Source: an uncultured Verrucomicrobiota bacterium
Lineage (GTDB): Bacteria > Verrucomicrobiota > Verrucomicrobiia > Verrucomicrobiales > Verrucomicrobiaceae
Assembly (NCBI GenBank): GCA_903838675.1
Contig: CAILZI010000116.1
Span: 62,001-126,000 of the forward strand
Direction: 5' to 3'
Length of the DNA: 64,000 nt
Under the pieces are notes generated by a model, which made no database searches, was not told where the DNA came from, and saw nothing but the letters and a program-made list of their open reading frames with translations. This document shows, piece by piece, positions 18,379-29,300 of this stretch. The position numbers and the translations under genes are program-made. Within the stretch, counting starts at the first letter, position 1, and each line of letters begins with the position of its first letter.

Positions 18379-18380
18379 AA

Positions 18381-18410
18381 AAAGAGGCAGGACTTTCGCC
18401 CTGCCTCTTT
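18381..18410. terminator. bidirectional intrinsic terminator
   Basis: A perfect 11-bp stem AAAGAGGCAGG/CCTGCCTCTTT with an 8-base loop lies between the converging lipocalin and DUF1501 genes. The A-tract from 18377 onward becomes a seven-T run on the minus strand, so termination of the DUF1501 transcript is strongest. The plus-strand tail is only TTTGG. Confidence 0.88.
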
Positions 18411-18423
18411 GGTTGCAACTAGA

Positions 18424-19893
18424 TCAAGCGAACAGCTTCGTGACCGGCTTGGCCTTCACCAGTTCACGCGGCTGGTTGAGATGATTGTAAACAATCGTCT
18501 CGGGGTCGATGCCGACGGCGTGGTAGATGGTGGCGAGGAGTTCGGTCGGATGCACGGCGTCTTCAGCAGGGGCGGAGCCCGTGGCGTCTGATTTGCCATG
18601 GACGTAGCCGCGCTTGATGCCGGCACCGCCGACGATGGCGGTGTAGCAGTAAGGCCAGTGGTCACGGCCGTCGGCGCTGTTGCCGTTGCCGCTGGTGGAC
18701 ACGCCTTTTTCAGGGCTGCGGCCGAATTCGCCAAGGGCGACGACGATGGTTTCATCGAGCAGGCCGCTGGCATCCAGATCGTCAAACAAAGCGCTCAGGC
18801 CCTGATCGAGCATGGGGCCGGACTTGGTCTTCATTCGCTCGGTCAGGCCGACGTGGTGGTCCCAGGAGTGATTGTCAGAGTTGGCGACCTTGGGCCAGAT
18901 GACTTCGACGACGCGTGTGCCGGCTTCGAGCAGACGACGGGCGAGCAGGCAGCTCTGACCGAAGGTGTTGCGGCCATAGCGGTCACGCAGTTTTTCAGGC
19001 TCACGGTCAAGGGCGAAGGCATCGCGTGCACGGCCGCTGGAGATGAGGTTCAAGGCCTGGCTGTAGTAGCTGTCCAGGCTCATGTCCTTCACGGCAGCTT
19101 CGATCTGCGGCATCTGGTCGTTGATGGCATCACGCAGCTTGGCACGGCGCTCAAGACGCACGCTGAAGAGATCGGGGCGCAGCTGGAGGTCATCGATCTT
19201 GATGCGGTCCATCTTGCCCATGTCGAGGTCATCGCCATCGGGGAAGAGGGTGTAGGGATCGTAGGCCTTGCCGAGGAAACCTGCGCCGCCGCCTTTGCCG
19301 ACGACATTGGATTCCTGCAACGGGCGAGGCAGCTGCACGAAGGGGAGCATCGGCTCCTGCAGGGGCTTGAGGCGTACGATGTTGCTGCCGAAGTTCGGGA
19401 AATCTTTCGCGTTTGGCGGCTCAAGCTGGCCGGAAGGGCTGACCTTGTCGGTCGTGTAGCCGGTCATGATCTGGTAAATCGCCGCCGTGTGGTTGAAGAG
19501 ACCATTCGGCGTGTAGCTCATCGAATTGATCATGGTGAACTTGTCGTTCACCTTTGCGAGGCCGGGAAGGATCTCAGTGAAGTGCTTGCCGGGAACCTTG
19601 GTCGGAATCGTCTTGAAGGCGCTGCGCACCTTGTCCGGCACGTTTTCCTTCGGGTCCCACAGGTCCAGATGGCTGGGGCCGCCCTGCAGGTAAATCATGA
19701 GCACATGCTTGGCCTTGCCCCATCCCGCCCGACCTGCGTTCGGAGAATTGGCTGCCATGGCCTGGCCACGGAGCACGTTGTTGAGCGTGAGGCCCATCAT
19801 GGATCCGCCGCCCACGCGCAGGATGTCACGGCGCGAGAAGCCGAGGTTTTTGTCGCAAAGGTCTTTACCGGGAACGCCTGGGATGCGGAACAT
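18424..19893 (-). CDS. DUF1501 Tat-exported protein
   Basis: This 489-residue protein has a twin-arginine leader ([19 protein letters not shown]). DUF1501 proteins belong to the alkaline phosphatase/sulfatase superfamily and are abundant in PVC bacteria. Family segments seen are [20 protein letters not shown] at the start of the fold, then [29 protein letters not shown], and [10 protein letters not shown] near the C-terminus. They are usually encoded next to a DUF1549/DUF1553 cytochrome protein. Here that partner is on the same strand, but a 6-kb transglutaminase/TPR gene lies in between. The enzymatic activity is unknown. Confidence 0.9.
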   Translation of the reverse strand: MFRIPGVPGKDLCDKNLGFSRRDILRVGGGSMMGLTLNNVLRGQAMAANSPNAGRAGWGKAKHVLMIYLQGGPSHLDLWDPKENVPDKVRSAFKTIPTKVPGKHFTEILPGLAKVNDKFTMINSMSYTPNGLFNHTAAIYQIMTGYTTDKVSPSGQLEPPNAKDFPNFGSNIVRLKPLQEPMLPFVQLPRPLQESNVVGKGGGAGFLGKAYDPYTLFPDGDDLDMGKMDRIKIDDLQLRPDLFSVRLERRAKLRDAINDQMPQIEAAVKDMSLDSYYSQALNLISSGRARDAFALDREPEKLRDRYGRNTFGQSCLLARRLLEAGTRVVEVIWPKVANSDNHSWDHHVGLTERMKTKSGPMLDQGLSALFDDLDASGLLDETIVVALGEFGRSPEKGVSTSGNGNSADGRDHWPYCYTAIVGGAGIKRGYVHGKSDATGSAPAEDAVHPTELLATIYHAVGIDPETIVYNHLNQPRELVKAKPVTKLFA

Positions 19894-20051
19894 GGTGTGC
19901 TAGGGGTTGAGATGAGAGGTCAATATCGGAGGCATGTACGACAAGGACGGGCTGATCTTGCCATTTGGGGTCAGATCGTCAGGGCAGGGCAGGAAAGTCC
20001 ATGCCCCGGGCGGGGATCATGCCATGGCGGCCGGATTGGTCTGGCAAAGCA

Positions 20052-23000
20052 TCATGGGCTGATCGTCTTGAGGAGTTCCTTGGCTTCGTAATGCCAGGCC
20101 TCGTCGTTGCAGTAGCGGATGTAGATTTTCAAAGGCTCCGCTGCCTCTTTTTTGCGGCCAAGTTCGTGCAGGGCTTTCGCCTTGTACCAATAGTTGGAAT
20201 AGAAGTTGGGGTACTTTTTGACGGCCTCGTCGGCGGCCGCAAGGACAGAGGCCCAGTCTTTTTTCATGGAAGCAAGGAGCATCGTATGGACGAGCTGATC
20301 TTGCCGTTCAGCGGATGTTTGCCGAATAAACTGCAGCCAGTCCTCCGGCAGCAGTTCGGGTTGATTCAAAAGATTCGCCAGTGTCATGGCCAGTCCCGCA
20401 TCTCCCGGGGAGTGACCGGTCCAGCTGGACATGACAGCTTGTGCGATGGCGTTCTGAGCTGCCTCACGGGCGAGTTCGAGTTCGGCATCCCGTCCGCACA
20501 ATTTCAATGCGGGAATGACGCTGGCGAGATTGTACGGCTGCAGCATTTCGTCCCCGCCAAGCCGGTCGAGAGCGGCCGTGATGTCGGAAGGCTTTCGTGA
20601 CTGCGTGGCTTGGACAAGCAGCAGATTGTTCAGGCGCGAAGCTGCACCTGATGATTTCAACTGTTCAAGCAAGGCTGGGATGTCCGTCGGCTGGCCGATG
20701 CGGATCGCGATGCGCGCCTCCATGGCACGAATCTGGGCATAGCTCTGGGGCAGGGTGGTGGCATCTCGCCAGGGCTTGAGGAGCTCCTGCAGCACCTTCC
20801 GCTCGTCGGCGTTGTCGAGGTCTGTCGCATTGGCGGCAAGCATGCAGACCAGGCTGCGTGTCTCGTCATCAGCAGCGGCTTCTACGGCCGCCTGCATGAT
20901 GCTGCGGCGCAGAGGCCAGGTTCCGGTGGCATCCTTTTCCGAACAGGCCTCCACGTAATTAAACCAGATGCCAAGATCATCGTGGTCAAAGTCTCCCGTC
21001 TTGGCGGAATGCGCGGCCCAAAGTAGATAATTGCCCGCACCGATGCGCTCCGGACTGACGGCTCCCAGCAGTTCGTTTTTGGGGTCTGGCCCCGCGAGGT
21101 CTTTCTGGTGATGTGCAATCACAAGCTTCTGCAGCGCTTCATGAATGGGTTGCAGACGTTTGGCTGCCGCAATGGTTTTGATGGCTTCCAGACGAGTCTG
21201 CTGCAGGGTGGCGGCTTGACTCCCTGCCGGCTTGGGCAGTGCAGCCAAGGCAGTGGTGATGCGCTGAGCTGCGGCGAGGTTTCCTGCATTGAGCACCCGG
21301 CGGAGCATCAGCGAGACCTGATAACCAAGCATGCCCATGTCTTTTTCTTTGCGCCGAGCCTCAAGCACTTCGCCGATGGATTTTTCCGACTCACTGTCAA
21401 AGGAGCGCACCGCATCAAAAACCTTCAGATAAGAGCGGCTGAAATCGCTGATCAGGTTCTCAGGCATCTTGCTCCGGAGATGGTGGTTGTCCGCCATGAC
21501 ATCCAGATCCGCCAGGGCGGCACATGCCACCCGCAGGGTGGCGTCCTTCATGTCCGCCGGCGCTTCGGGATCTTCCAGCACCCCCAAAACAAGGCGGTCA
21601 AATTCCTCCCGCTTCAAGGCCTGCATGCGCAAGTAGTCGCCCAGGGCATAATTCCACCAGAGCTGGAGATCGTTTGGAGTACGTTCAGCTTTTGCTGCCG
21701 CCAGAAAACGCAGCTTGATGAGCTCAAGCTGGGAAAAGGAGTTCTCCTTGGCCTCCAGGGCTGCGAGCATTTCGTCCGTAAGCTCCTTGGGCCCTCCATA
21801 CTGGAACCACGGCGGGCTGAATTTGCCGAGCCAGCGGTTCACCGCCCTTTGAAATGCGGAGCTGGCATCCACGTTTGCGAGCAGTTGTTTGAGGCTGGCT
21901 TGATCGTCCGGTCGGCTGGCGATGGCAGGATGCTTTATTTCGCGCTCGAGCAAAGGCTTGATGAGGTCATCCTTTTTGAGGTCGTGATACAGGTCCGCCA
22001 GAATGGTCACGCTGCGCGAGCGATCTGTTTTTTGCTCATCGCTTTTCAAAGTCGTTTCGAGCCGGGCCGCTGCTTCTGCCTGATCTTCTTTCAACTGGGC
22101 TGCCACCACGCCCCAGAGACGGGCCATGACAAAGCTGACGTCGTTTTCGTCCTTCGGAAACGATTTGAAGTACTCGCGGATGCGGGTCTGTGCAGGTGGA
22201 TACTGATCCGTATCGACAAAGGCGATGGTGAGATACATCAGACGTGCACGGACATGCTCTTCGGCGTTGGGTTCCGACTGTTCGAGCACGGCGCTGGCAA
22301 AACGCAGCAGATCCTGATGCTGCTTGGGATACAAGCGGCCAAGACGATACAGAACCATCCAGGCCACGGTGTTTGCGAATGAAGGCTGCCAGCGTGAGCC
22401 ATGAACGAACTGGCTCAAAATGCGGCCTGCAGCAGCCGCGTCCTTGGCTTCGACGGCCTGCTGGAGAAGACCGCCAGCTTCAGAAATATCCACCACCAAA
22501 GGTTCGATCCGAACTTCCTCAATGGCGAGCAGCGCCCGCATCTTTTCCCATTCAGACCACCAGGCGGGCTGCAACTGCCAGCGTTTCAGGGCAGTGTTGC
22601 TGTCCTTGGCAATGTCCAGCAGCTCACGCAGCGTGTCTGCCATCCGGCTGTTCTTGATTGAAAAGTCCCGGCTGGTTTCCACCACTGCCAGCAGCCGGGC
22701 GGCTTCTTTGGCATTGCCTTTCTCGAGGTGAAGCTGCGCCGCACGGGCGAGCCCATCGCCGGCGCTGCTGTAGCTTTTCAGCTTCTCCAGTCCACCCAGA
22801 TACTCCAGCACCTTGTCCCACTCCTTCAAGTGCTGATGACTGTCGGCAGCACGGGTAATGGCTGAAACAAGAAACGCTTCCGGCATTTTTTCATCTGCAA
22901 CCAGTGCACCATACGTTGAAGCCGCCTTCTTCCAGTCATTGAGGCGGCCGGATTGTACGCGTCCTTCCAGAAAGCGTATCTCAAAGTGGCTTTCATCGGA

Positions 23001-26000
23001 TTTGGGAAGCTTGTGCCCAAGCGCGATCAGCGTGAGCAGCAGCGGAGAAGGCTGGCTGATTTCCTGATTGCGCTCATCCGCATCCAGGTGGGCGGCCGCA
23101 TGCCAGAGGTACTGGCCAAATTCGCTGTTGGCGGAATAACCGGTGATGTAATGCAGGGCGAGCCTTGACCCGGCCTTGGAATCCACCGCCTTGTCGGCCT
23201 TGGCATAGCTGCTGGCGCAATCTGCATGCGTGGCCGGCCAGCCATCTTTGGGTGCCTGGAGAACTTCAAGATCACCGTGCGCTTTCAAATAAGCAACCAG
23301 CTCGTCTTGCAGTCCCTGCACTGCGGCCGTGGCCGCAATCGCATCTTGCGCGTGCTTCAGTGCTTCGGAGTAAGCCTCATCTGGCTGCGAAAGTTTGACG
23401 GCTTCCAGCATTCCCAGCAGCTCGCGCGTGCGGTCTGCATGTCCCTGATTGGACCAGTCATAGGCCAGATTGGCGAGCTGGGTGAGCGCCTGGGCGTGAC
23501 GATCCCCCGCGCTTTCCATCAAACCTTGAATGTCGGCGGTCAGTTCGCCGCCGCGGTTGACGTCAAACAGCAGTCGGGCGGTTTGTGTAAGGATCATTGT
23601 CTCAGCACCCGGGTGATGCAAAGCTGCTGCCTGGCGTGCGGCCTTGATGGCACCTTCTTTGTCCCCGGCCGCCTGCATGGTGAGAGAGAGCTGGTACAAT
23701 GCCCAGCTTCGTCTGTAGGTGCTCAATCCTTCCCTGCTGGCAATCGGCTCGAGCTCACGAATCGCTTCGGCATATTTCTTTTGATCGTCGAGCACCAAAG
23801 CAAGCATGTAGGAGGCCCAGGCCACTGTCTCCACATCGACTTTGGGTGAGACGTGTGCCAGCAGTTCGCGTACTGCCAGGACTGCGGCATCAGGCTTGTG
23901 TTGGTCCCAGTCAACCATGGCCAGCCGGGTGCTGGCCATGAAAACAGTTTCAGGATCGGCTGGAAAATAATCGATGGTCTTGCGCAATGCCGCCCGTCGC
24001 AAAACGGGGTCACCATTTTCAGGATAACGTTTTTCGACAAGTGCCAGCTGCCCTTCGCCGGAAGGCATCAAAGGGAAATCCTTCAAAGAACTAGGTGCAG
24101 GAGAAACGGGGGGCGTGGCTGTGCCTCGCTGGAGCCAAAGTGGCTTTTCCATCCATGATTTGAGCAACTGGCTCCCACGCCAAACCGAAGGATGCGCGGC
24201 CGGCGTCAAAAATGACGAGGTGACTTTTGCTTCATAGTCCGGCATGCAGACGTCGTCCTTCAGCACCCATTTTCCGTGCACCTGATAGAGGTCTGTGTGG
24301 AGATCGAAGGGGGCGGGATTTTCCGCCACGGTCCAGCCGGGAGGCAGTTTGATGCTGCCCGTGACTCGCCAGGTCATCGGCCAGACAAAGCGTGTGGTCT
24401 CACGTTTTTCATCGCGGTTCATGGAGAGCCGCACGAGGTCTCCGGCTGGGAAGCGCAATTGCGAACGGGTGTCGTTGCCGCTGATCTGTCCGGGCAGTGA
24501 GAAAAAACCGCGCCAGATGACCTGATCATTGCCAAGCTCCGCATCAATCAATCGTGCCCCCGGCAGGAGGCTTTCCAAGGTATCCTGCAAATCCCGCTTC
24601 AATTCGAGGCGGTTGAAGCGCTCGTAGTAAGCCCGCTCATAGGCGAGGTAGTAGCCGTCGCACCGCAGTTCCAGCCAGCCTTCCAAAGTGCCATCGGGAT
24701 CACAGGAAGCGTCTATTTGATAGTGATAGGTGCCGCCGTTGGATGGCGGTGTGCGCGCCCATTCAATGCCGTCAGCGGTGACGATCAGCACATCCCGGTC
24801 TGACGATGAGGGGGACAACATTCCTGGCCGGCCATAGCGGATCGTGGGATCTGAAAACTGCCACGCAGCGCCCGTCTTCACCGCAACAATGGCATGATTG
24901 AAATGACGGGTGTCTGGGCTGCGGCGCTCAATCCGGCCGGCGTGCTCCGTCTGAATCAAGGTGAGATACGCTTTGATGCCCAAGGAGCGCAGCAGCAGCG
25001 CTGCTAGATTCGACTTGTCTTTGCAGTCGCCATAGCTTGTCTGCCACACCTGGTCAGGAGCACGCGGTTGCAGGGCACCGAGCCCGAATTCGAGCCCGGT
25101 GTAGCGCACATCACGGGCGACATGTGTGATCACGGCCTCGACCTTTTCCTCCTCGGTCTTCGCCCCTTTGGTCCACTCGACGGCCAGATCAGACAAAGGC
25201 TGTGGGAGGATGGAACGTTCTGCGAGCAGCTTTCGATACCAGGTGCCAAAAGTCTCCCAGTCAGGAAGTGTGGTGAGGAATAGCGCGGGACCGGTTTGAT
25301 CGGTTGGCCCACGCGCTCCTTCGCTGATGATCGGGGGCTGACGTTCTTTGTTCCATGTCCAAAGCTGCCAGCCGTCCGTCAGCTTCTTTATCTCTGTGGC
25401 CGGTACGCCGGCTCCCAGGCGTGTCTCATGGACGCGACTGGCGATGCTGTCCGGCAGGTGGGCAACGAGGCGGGACTGGCGGGTTGGCCAGTAGGCTCCC
25501 CAGACCTCCTGGGCACTGAACTGGCCTGGAATTCGCGCTGCATGATCTTCGATGACCACGATGAACTCCCGCACCACTCCCGGGCGTACTCCGGAAAAGA
25601 TGATCCGCATCTGACCTCGGTCGCCATACAGGCTGTCACCTGCATCCGTCTGTGCAGACTCCATGATGACTGCCTGATCTTCGACAACGCTTTCGGTCCC
25701 ATCAGGCTTGATGGTTCTGGCCTGAGCCAGGTGGATGCGCTGGTCTTCGGTCCGATATTCATGGACTGTCTCTGCCAGGGATTCCACGGCCGATTCCGTC
25801 AGCGCCTCCTCCACCGAATGGTAAACCACGGTGCGTGTGCCGTTTTCATCGCAATGAATGATGGTTTCATCCAGCAGAATGATGCCGTCACGGTTTGGAT
25901 TTGGGAAATCTCCTCTGCGCGCCATCACTGTTTTCAGCGGCGTCAGCAAGGGTTCCAGATGCTTGTAGTAAACCTCCGAAGGCTTGCGTGAGACGACTGC

Positions 26001-26114
26001 TTTGGGGGCCTTGGGTACGCCGGGTTCCGTCTTCTGCTGAGCCTGTGATTCGTTGAAAAGGATGGCAAAGAAGAGGGCGAAAATGCCCGAGCAGCGGGAA
26101 TAATGGCAAGTCAT
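20052..26114 (-). CDS. giant DUF3857/transglutaminase/TPR protein, 2,020 residues
   Basis: The start at 26114 (MTCHYSRCSGIFALFFAILF) gives a clear signal peptide ending NESQAQ; the frame to 26171 adds 19 residues before it. Residues ~40-320 are a DUF3857-type domain. Residues ~330-430 are a transglutaminase-like domain with an apparent catalytic triad: Cys364 in SYGDCKDKS, His407 in FNHAIVAV and Asp422 in FSDPTIRYG. A beta-rich stretch (EGWLELRCDGYY...) follows. From ~residue 650 to the end the protein is almost entirely helical with TPR-like repeats, for example YMLALVLDDQKKYAEAIREL. DUF3857-transglutaminase proteins are usually 600-1,200 residues long, so the ~1,350-residue repeat tail is exceptional. 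It lies between DUF1501 and DUF1549/1553 genes. Confidence 0.85.
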   Translation of the reverse strand: MTCHYSRCSGIFALFFAILFNESQAQQKTEPGVPKAPKAVVSRKPSEVYYKHLEPLLTPLKTVMARRGDFPNPNRDGIILLDETIIHCDENGTRTVVYHSVEEALTESAVESLAETVHEYRTEDQRIHLAQARTIKPDGTESVVEDQAVIMESAQTDAGDSLYGDRGQMRIIFSGVRPGVVREFIVVIEDHAARIPGQFSAQEVWGAYWPTRQSRLVAHLPDSIASRVHETRLGAGVPATEIKKLTDGWQLWTWNKERQPPIISEGARGPTDQTGPALFLTTLPDWETFGTWYRKLLAERSILPQPLSDLAVEWTKGAKTEEEKVEAVITHVARDVRYTGLEFGLGALQPRAPDQVWQTSYGDCKDKSNLAALLLRSLGIKAYLTLIQTEHAGRIERRSPDTRHFNHAIVAVKTGAAWQFSDPTIRYGRPGMLSPSSSDRDVLIVTADGIEWARTPPSNGGTYHYQIDASCDPDGTLEGWLELRCDGYYLAYERAYYERFNRLELKRDLQDTLESLLPGARLIDAELGNDQVIWRGFFSLPGQISGNDTRSQLRFPAGDLVRLSMNRDEKRETTRFVWPMTWRVTGSIKLPPGWTVAENPAPFDLHTDLYQVHGKWVLKDDVCMPDYEAKVTSSFLTPAAHPSVWRGSQLLKSWMEKPLWLQRGTATPPVSPAPSSLKDFPLMPSGEGQLALVEKRYPENGDPVLRRAALRKTIDYFPADPETVFMASTRLAMVDWDQHKPDAAVLAVRELLAHVSPKVDVETVAWASYMLALVLDDQKKYAEAIRELEPIASREGLSTYRRSWALYQLSLTMQAAGDKEGAIKAARQAAALHHPGAETMILTQTARLLFDVNRGGELTADIQGLMESAGDRHAQALTQLANLAYDWSNQGHADRTRELLGMLEAVKLSQPDEAYSEALKHAQDAIAATAAVQGLQDELVAYLKAHGDLEVLQAPKDGWPATHADCASSYAKADKAVDSKAGSRLALHYITGYSANSEFGQYLWHAAAHLDADERNQEISQPSPLLLTLIALGHKLPKSDESHFEIRFLEGRVQSGRLNDWKKAASTYGALVADEKMPEAFLVSAITRAADSHQHLKEWDKVLEYLGGLEKLKSYSSAGDGLARAAQLHLEKGNAKEAARLLAVVETSRDFSIKNSRMADTLRELLDIAKDSNTALKRWQLQPAWWSEWEKMRALLAIEEVRIEPLVVDISEAGGLLQQAVEAKDAAAAGRILSQFVHGSRWQPSFANTVAWMVLYRLGRLYPKQHQDLLRFASAVLEQSEPNAEEHVRARLMYLTIAFVDTDQYPPAQTRIREYFKSFPKDENDVSFVMARLWGVVAAQLKEDQAEAAARLETTLKSDEQKTDRSRSVTILADLYHDLKKDDLIKPLLEREIKHPAIASRPDDQASLKQLLANVDASSAFQRAVNRWLGKFSPPWFQYGGPKELTDEMLAALEAKENSFSQLELIKLRFLAAAKAERTPNDLQLWWNYALGDYLRMQALKREEFDRLVLGVLEDPEAPADMKDATLRVACAALADLDVMADNHHLRSKMPENLISDFSRSYLKVFDAVRSFDSESEKSIGEVLEARRKEKDMGMLGYQVSLMLRRVLNAGNLAAAQRITTALAALPKPAGSQAATLQQTRLEAIKTIAAAKRLQPIHEALQKLVIAHHQKDLAGPDPKNELLGAVSPERIGAGNYLLWAAHSAKTGDFDHDDLGIWFNYVEACSEKDATGTWPLRRSIMQAAVEAAADDETRSLVCMLAANATDLDNADERKVLQELLKPWRDATTLPQSYAQIRAMEARIAIRIGQPTDIPALLEQLKSSGAASRLNNLLLVQATQSRKPSDITAALDRLGGDEMLQPYNLASVIPALKLCGRDAELELAREAAQNAIAQAVMSSWTGHSPGDAGLAMTLANLLNQPELLPEDWLQFIRQTSAERQDQLVHTMLLASMKKDWASVLAAADEAVKKYPNFYSNYWYKAKALHELGRKKEAAEPLKIYIRYCNDEAWHYEAKELLKTISP

Positions 26115-26343
26115 CTGCGGATAAAACAGAATTCGCCGACGAAATGCAATTAAGGAGAGTATTGCCGCCAATTTTTTTTGACCCGAGCGAGGGTCTGCGC
26201 TTTGCGCCTATGGAGGCGGAGGGGATTGCAAAATGAAGCCTTCATCACGCAGGCGCGCAAAAACCGATCTCATGACCTGATGCCACTTCGGCAGCCGAGA
26301 CGGAGTCGAGGTATTTAGCGATTCTAGCCGAGATGAGTCCGCC

Positions 26344-29300
26344 TCAATCCTCAAACATGAACTCATTGCTCATCAGCAGCACTTGCGCGAGCTGGCTGAG
26401 GGAGCTTTGAGGGCGGGCGCGACCGATGGGCCAGCGGCCGCCGTCGCAGAAGTCGGTTTTGGCATTGGTGAGGACTTCGCTGGTATCGGCGCGGCTGATG
26501 ATGGGCTGCCAGTCAAAGCTGTCGCTGTCGGTGCCGCCTTCGTTGTGAATGATGAAGCAGAGGGTGTCGCCGCGTTTCACTTCGGCGGTCAGCTTGATGG
26601 GAACATTTTTGTTCTGCGGTGTGCAAAGCTGTTCGGCCAGGATGCCGGTGCGCTCGTTGTAAACCCAGGCACGGACGCCATCGCCACGATCACTGCTGCG
26701 GATCAAAACGCTGTCGATGGAGATTTTCATGTCGGTCGGCACATGCCAGCGGGCGGTGACGATGTATCCGTCTGGCGCTGCGTGGCCGCCGTAGTTCGCC
26801 CAAAAAACGTGTCCCCATTTGGGGTCCGGGATTTTGGGGCCGGGGCTCCACATTTTCTGGCCGTTGCCGCCACGATCCGTCAACTGCGTGAATGCCAGGA
26901 ACTCGGTGAAGGATGGTTTGCCTTCGGGAGTGCGCGTGAACTTCATCGTGCCATAGCTCCAACGGAAGGTTTTTTCAGCATTGAGCGCGGTGGCATCGGT
27001 GGCGAAGCGCTGGGCCAGTTCGACTTCATCCGGCTTTGGATCGCGGGCGAGGACGCGGTGGTACATTGCACGGATGGCTTCGGAATCGAGCGTGGTGCCA
27101 GCCAGCGGCGTGGCTTTGGCGATGGCATCCGCACGGGCGCGCATGAAAGGACTGTTCATGAGGAACAGCGCCTGCTGCGGCACGGTGGTGTTAAAGCGCT
27201 GCGGGCTGTGGCTGTCGGGGTTGGCAAAGTCAAACATCGCCGGCACGCTGGCCTGATCATAGCGGTCCACTTTGAGGTAAACGGTGCGCAGGGTGTCGGC
27301 ATCCTTGGCATTCAGTTCCACGGCACGTCCTCCATGCCGGGTCGTGTTGAGTTCGCCGGTGGCGGAGAGGATCGCGTCACGCATCGTTTCATAGTCCAGG
27401 CGCTGGCGGTTGAAGCGGCTGAGCAGATCGTTCTCGGCATCTTTGACGGCCTTTTCCGGCGTGGCATGGCTGCTCTGCTGGAAGGTGCGGGAGGTGAGGA
27501 TCAGCGTGTGCAGCTTCTTCAAGCTCCAGCCGCTTTCCATGAAGGTGGCGGCGAGATAGTCGAGCAGATCTGCCTGCACGGGCTTTGCTGTCTGCACGCC
27601 GAAGTCACTGGTCTGGGAGACGAGCGGCTTGCCGAAATGCTGCAGCCACACGCGGTTCACAATGACGCGTGCGGTGAGCGGATTGTCCTTGCTGGCAATG
27701 TGCTTGGCGAGTTCGAGGCGGCCGCTGCCGTCAGTGAATTTTTCACCGCCGAACATCGTGAGCCATGCACGCGGTGCGGGATCGCCCTGCCGCCCTGGAT
27801 TGCCGCGAATGAAAACGCGGACGTCCTGAGGCTTTGGTTTGTCCACCATCACCATGGCGCGTGGCGGTGCGCCGGGGTGCGTGCTGTCGAGCTTTGTGCG
27901 CTCGTTGTTGTAGCGGACTACGGTCTCGCTGTCCTTGCGGGTGAAGAACGTGTTCGCTCCCTCGACCGGAACGGACATGGGCGAAAGCTTGTCCTGCATG
28001 AGCTGCCGCATCGGCTCCACTTTGCTGTCGAGGATGATGCGCGCGTAAGTCAGGGCAACGTCCTTCATGGACTTAGGTGGCGTCTGCGCGAATGCGGCGG
28101 CGATCTCCGGCGTGCAGCCGCTCTCCGGCCTGGCCAGTTCCTGCACGATGGCAGGTGACTTTGCCGCAAACTCCGCCCCGGAGAGCTTGGTAAAGCGGCT
28201 CCAGGCGACCATGGCCGCGTGCGGCTTTGCGCTGAGAGCGTAGCGCTTGAGGAATTCACGCCACTGGCTGGCCACGCGGTCACGCAGATTCACCTGACCT
28301 GCCTTTCCTTTGAACTCGGTGGTGTCTTTGATGTCAGCCGTTTCCTGCGCAAAGGAGAGGTACTCGGCCAGTCGCTCCGGCTTGCGGAACTCGTCATAAA
28401 CGGTGCGTTTGAAGTCGAGCTCCTTCTTCGCGATCTCGGCCACCTTCGCATCGTAGTCCTGCGCATCTTTTTCATTCGCCGCTTTGCCGATGATGGGCAT
28501 CACGGTGTCGTCCGGCTCGTCGCTGCTGTTCAGGATGCTGTACATCGCATAATAGTCACGGCTCGGAATCGGATCGAATTTGTGATCATGGCAGCGCGCG
28601 CAGGCGACCGTGAGGCCGAGGAGGCCTCGGCCAATGACATCGATGCGGTCATCGGTGATGAGCAGGCGGTCATTGATGAAGCGTTCGCCCACATTGTAGA
28701 AACCCAGCGCCGCGAGGTTGGGCGAATTGGGTGTGGCTGCCGTCATACGATCCGCCGCGAGCTGATAGCTCACGAACTGGTCATACGGCATGTCCTCATT
28801 AAACGCTCTCACGATCCAGTCGCGATAAGTGTAGGCATAGGGGTAGAAATTGCTGCGGCCAGCCACTTGATAGCCATTCGTGTCTGCGTAACGCACCACA
28901 TCGAGCCAGAAGCGCGCCCAGCGCTCGCCATAGGCGGGTTGGGCGAGCAGTTGCGGGATCAGAGCCTGTGGAGCCGGATTCTTCTGCAGCACGTCGTAGC
29001 TCGGAGGCAGTCCGGTGAGCGTGAGGTAAATGCGACGCGTCAGCAGCGCCGGATCCGCAGGCGCGGCGAAGTCGAGCCCGGCAGCCTTAAGCTTGGCACC
29101 GACGAAGGCGTCGATTGGGTTGCCGGTGAAACCAGCAGGCATTGCCGGCTTTTGCACCGGCTTGTAGGCCCAGTGCTGCATCGGGTCGGCTTTGGCGTGC
29201 TGCGCTACTGCGGCCTCCGCAGGCCAGGGCAGACCCATGCTGATCCATTTTTCGATCGCGGCGATTTGGGGCGCAGGAAGTTTGTCGCCCTTCTTGGGCA

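Noticed and set aside
20004..20015. CCCC-GGGC-GGGG mini hairpin between DUF1501 and the giant TPR gene
   Set aside because: 4-bp stem without T-run, likely incidental in GC-rich DNA.
18598..20091. 497-residue plus-strand frame
   Set aside because: Antisense to the DUF1501 gene with its Tat signal and family motifs; low-complexity Ala/Gly/Val composition.
26383..28158. 591-residue plus-strand frame
   Set aside because: Antisense to the DUF1549/1553 gene, which has clear family motifs throughout; the reverse frame has none.
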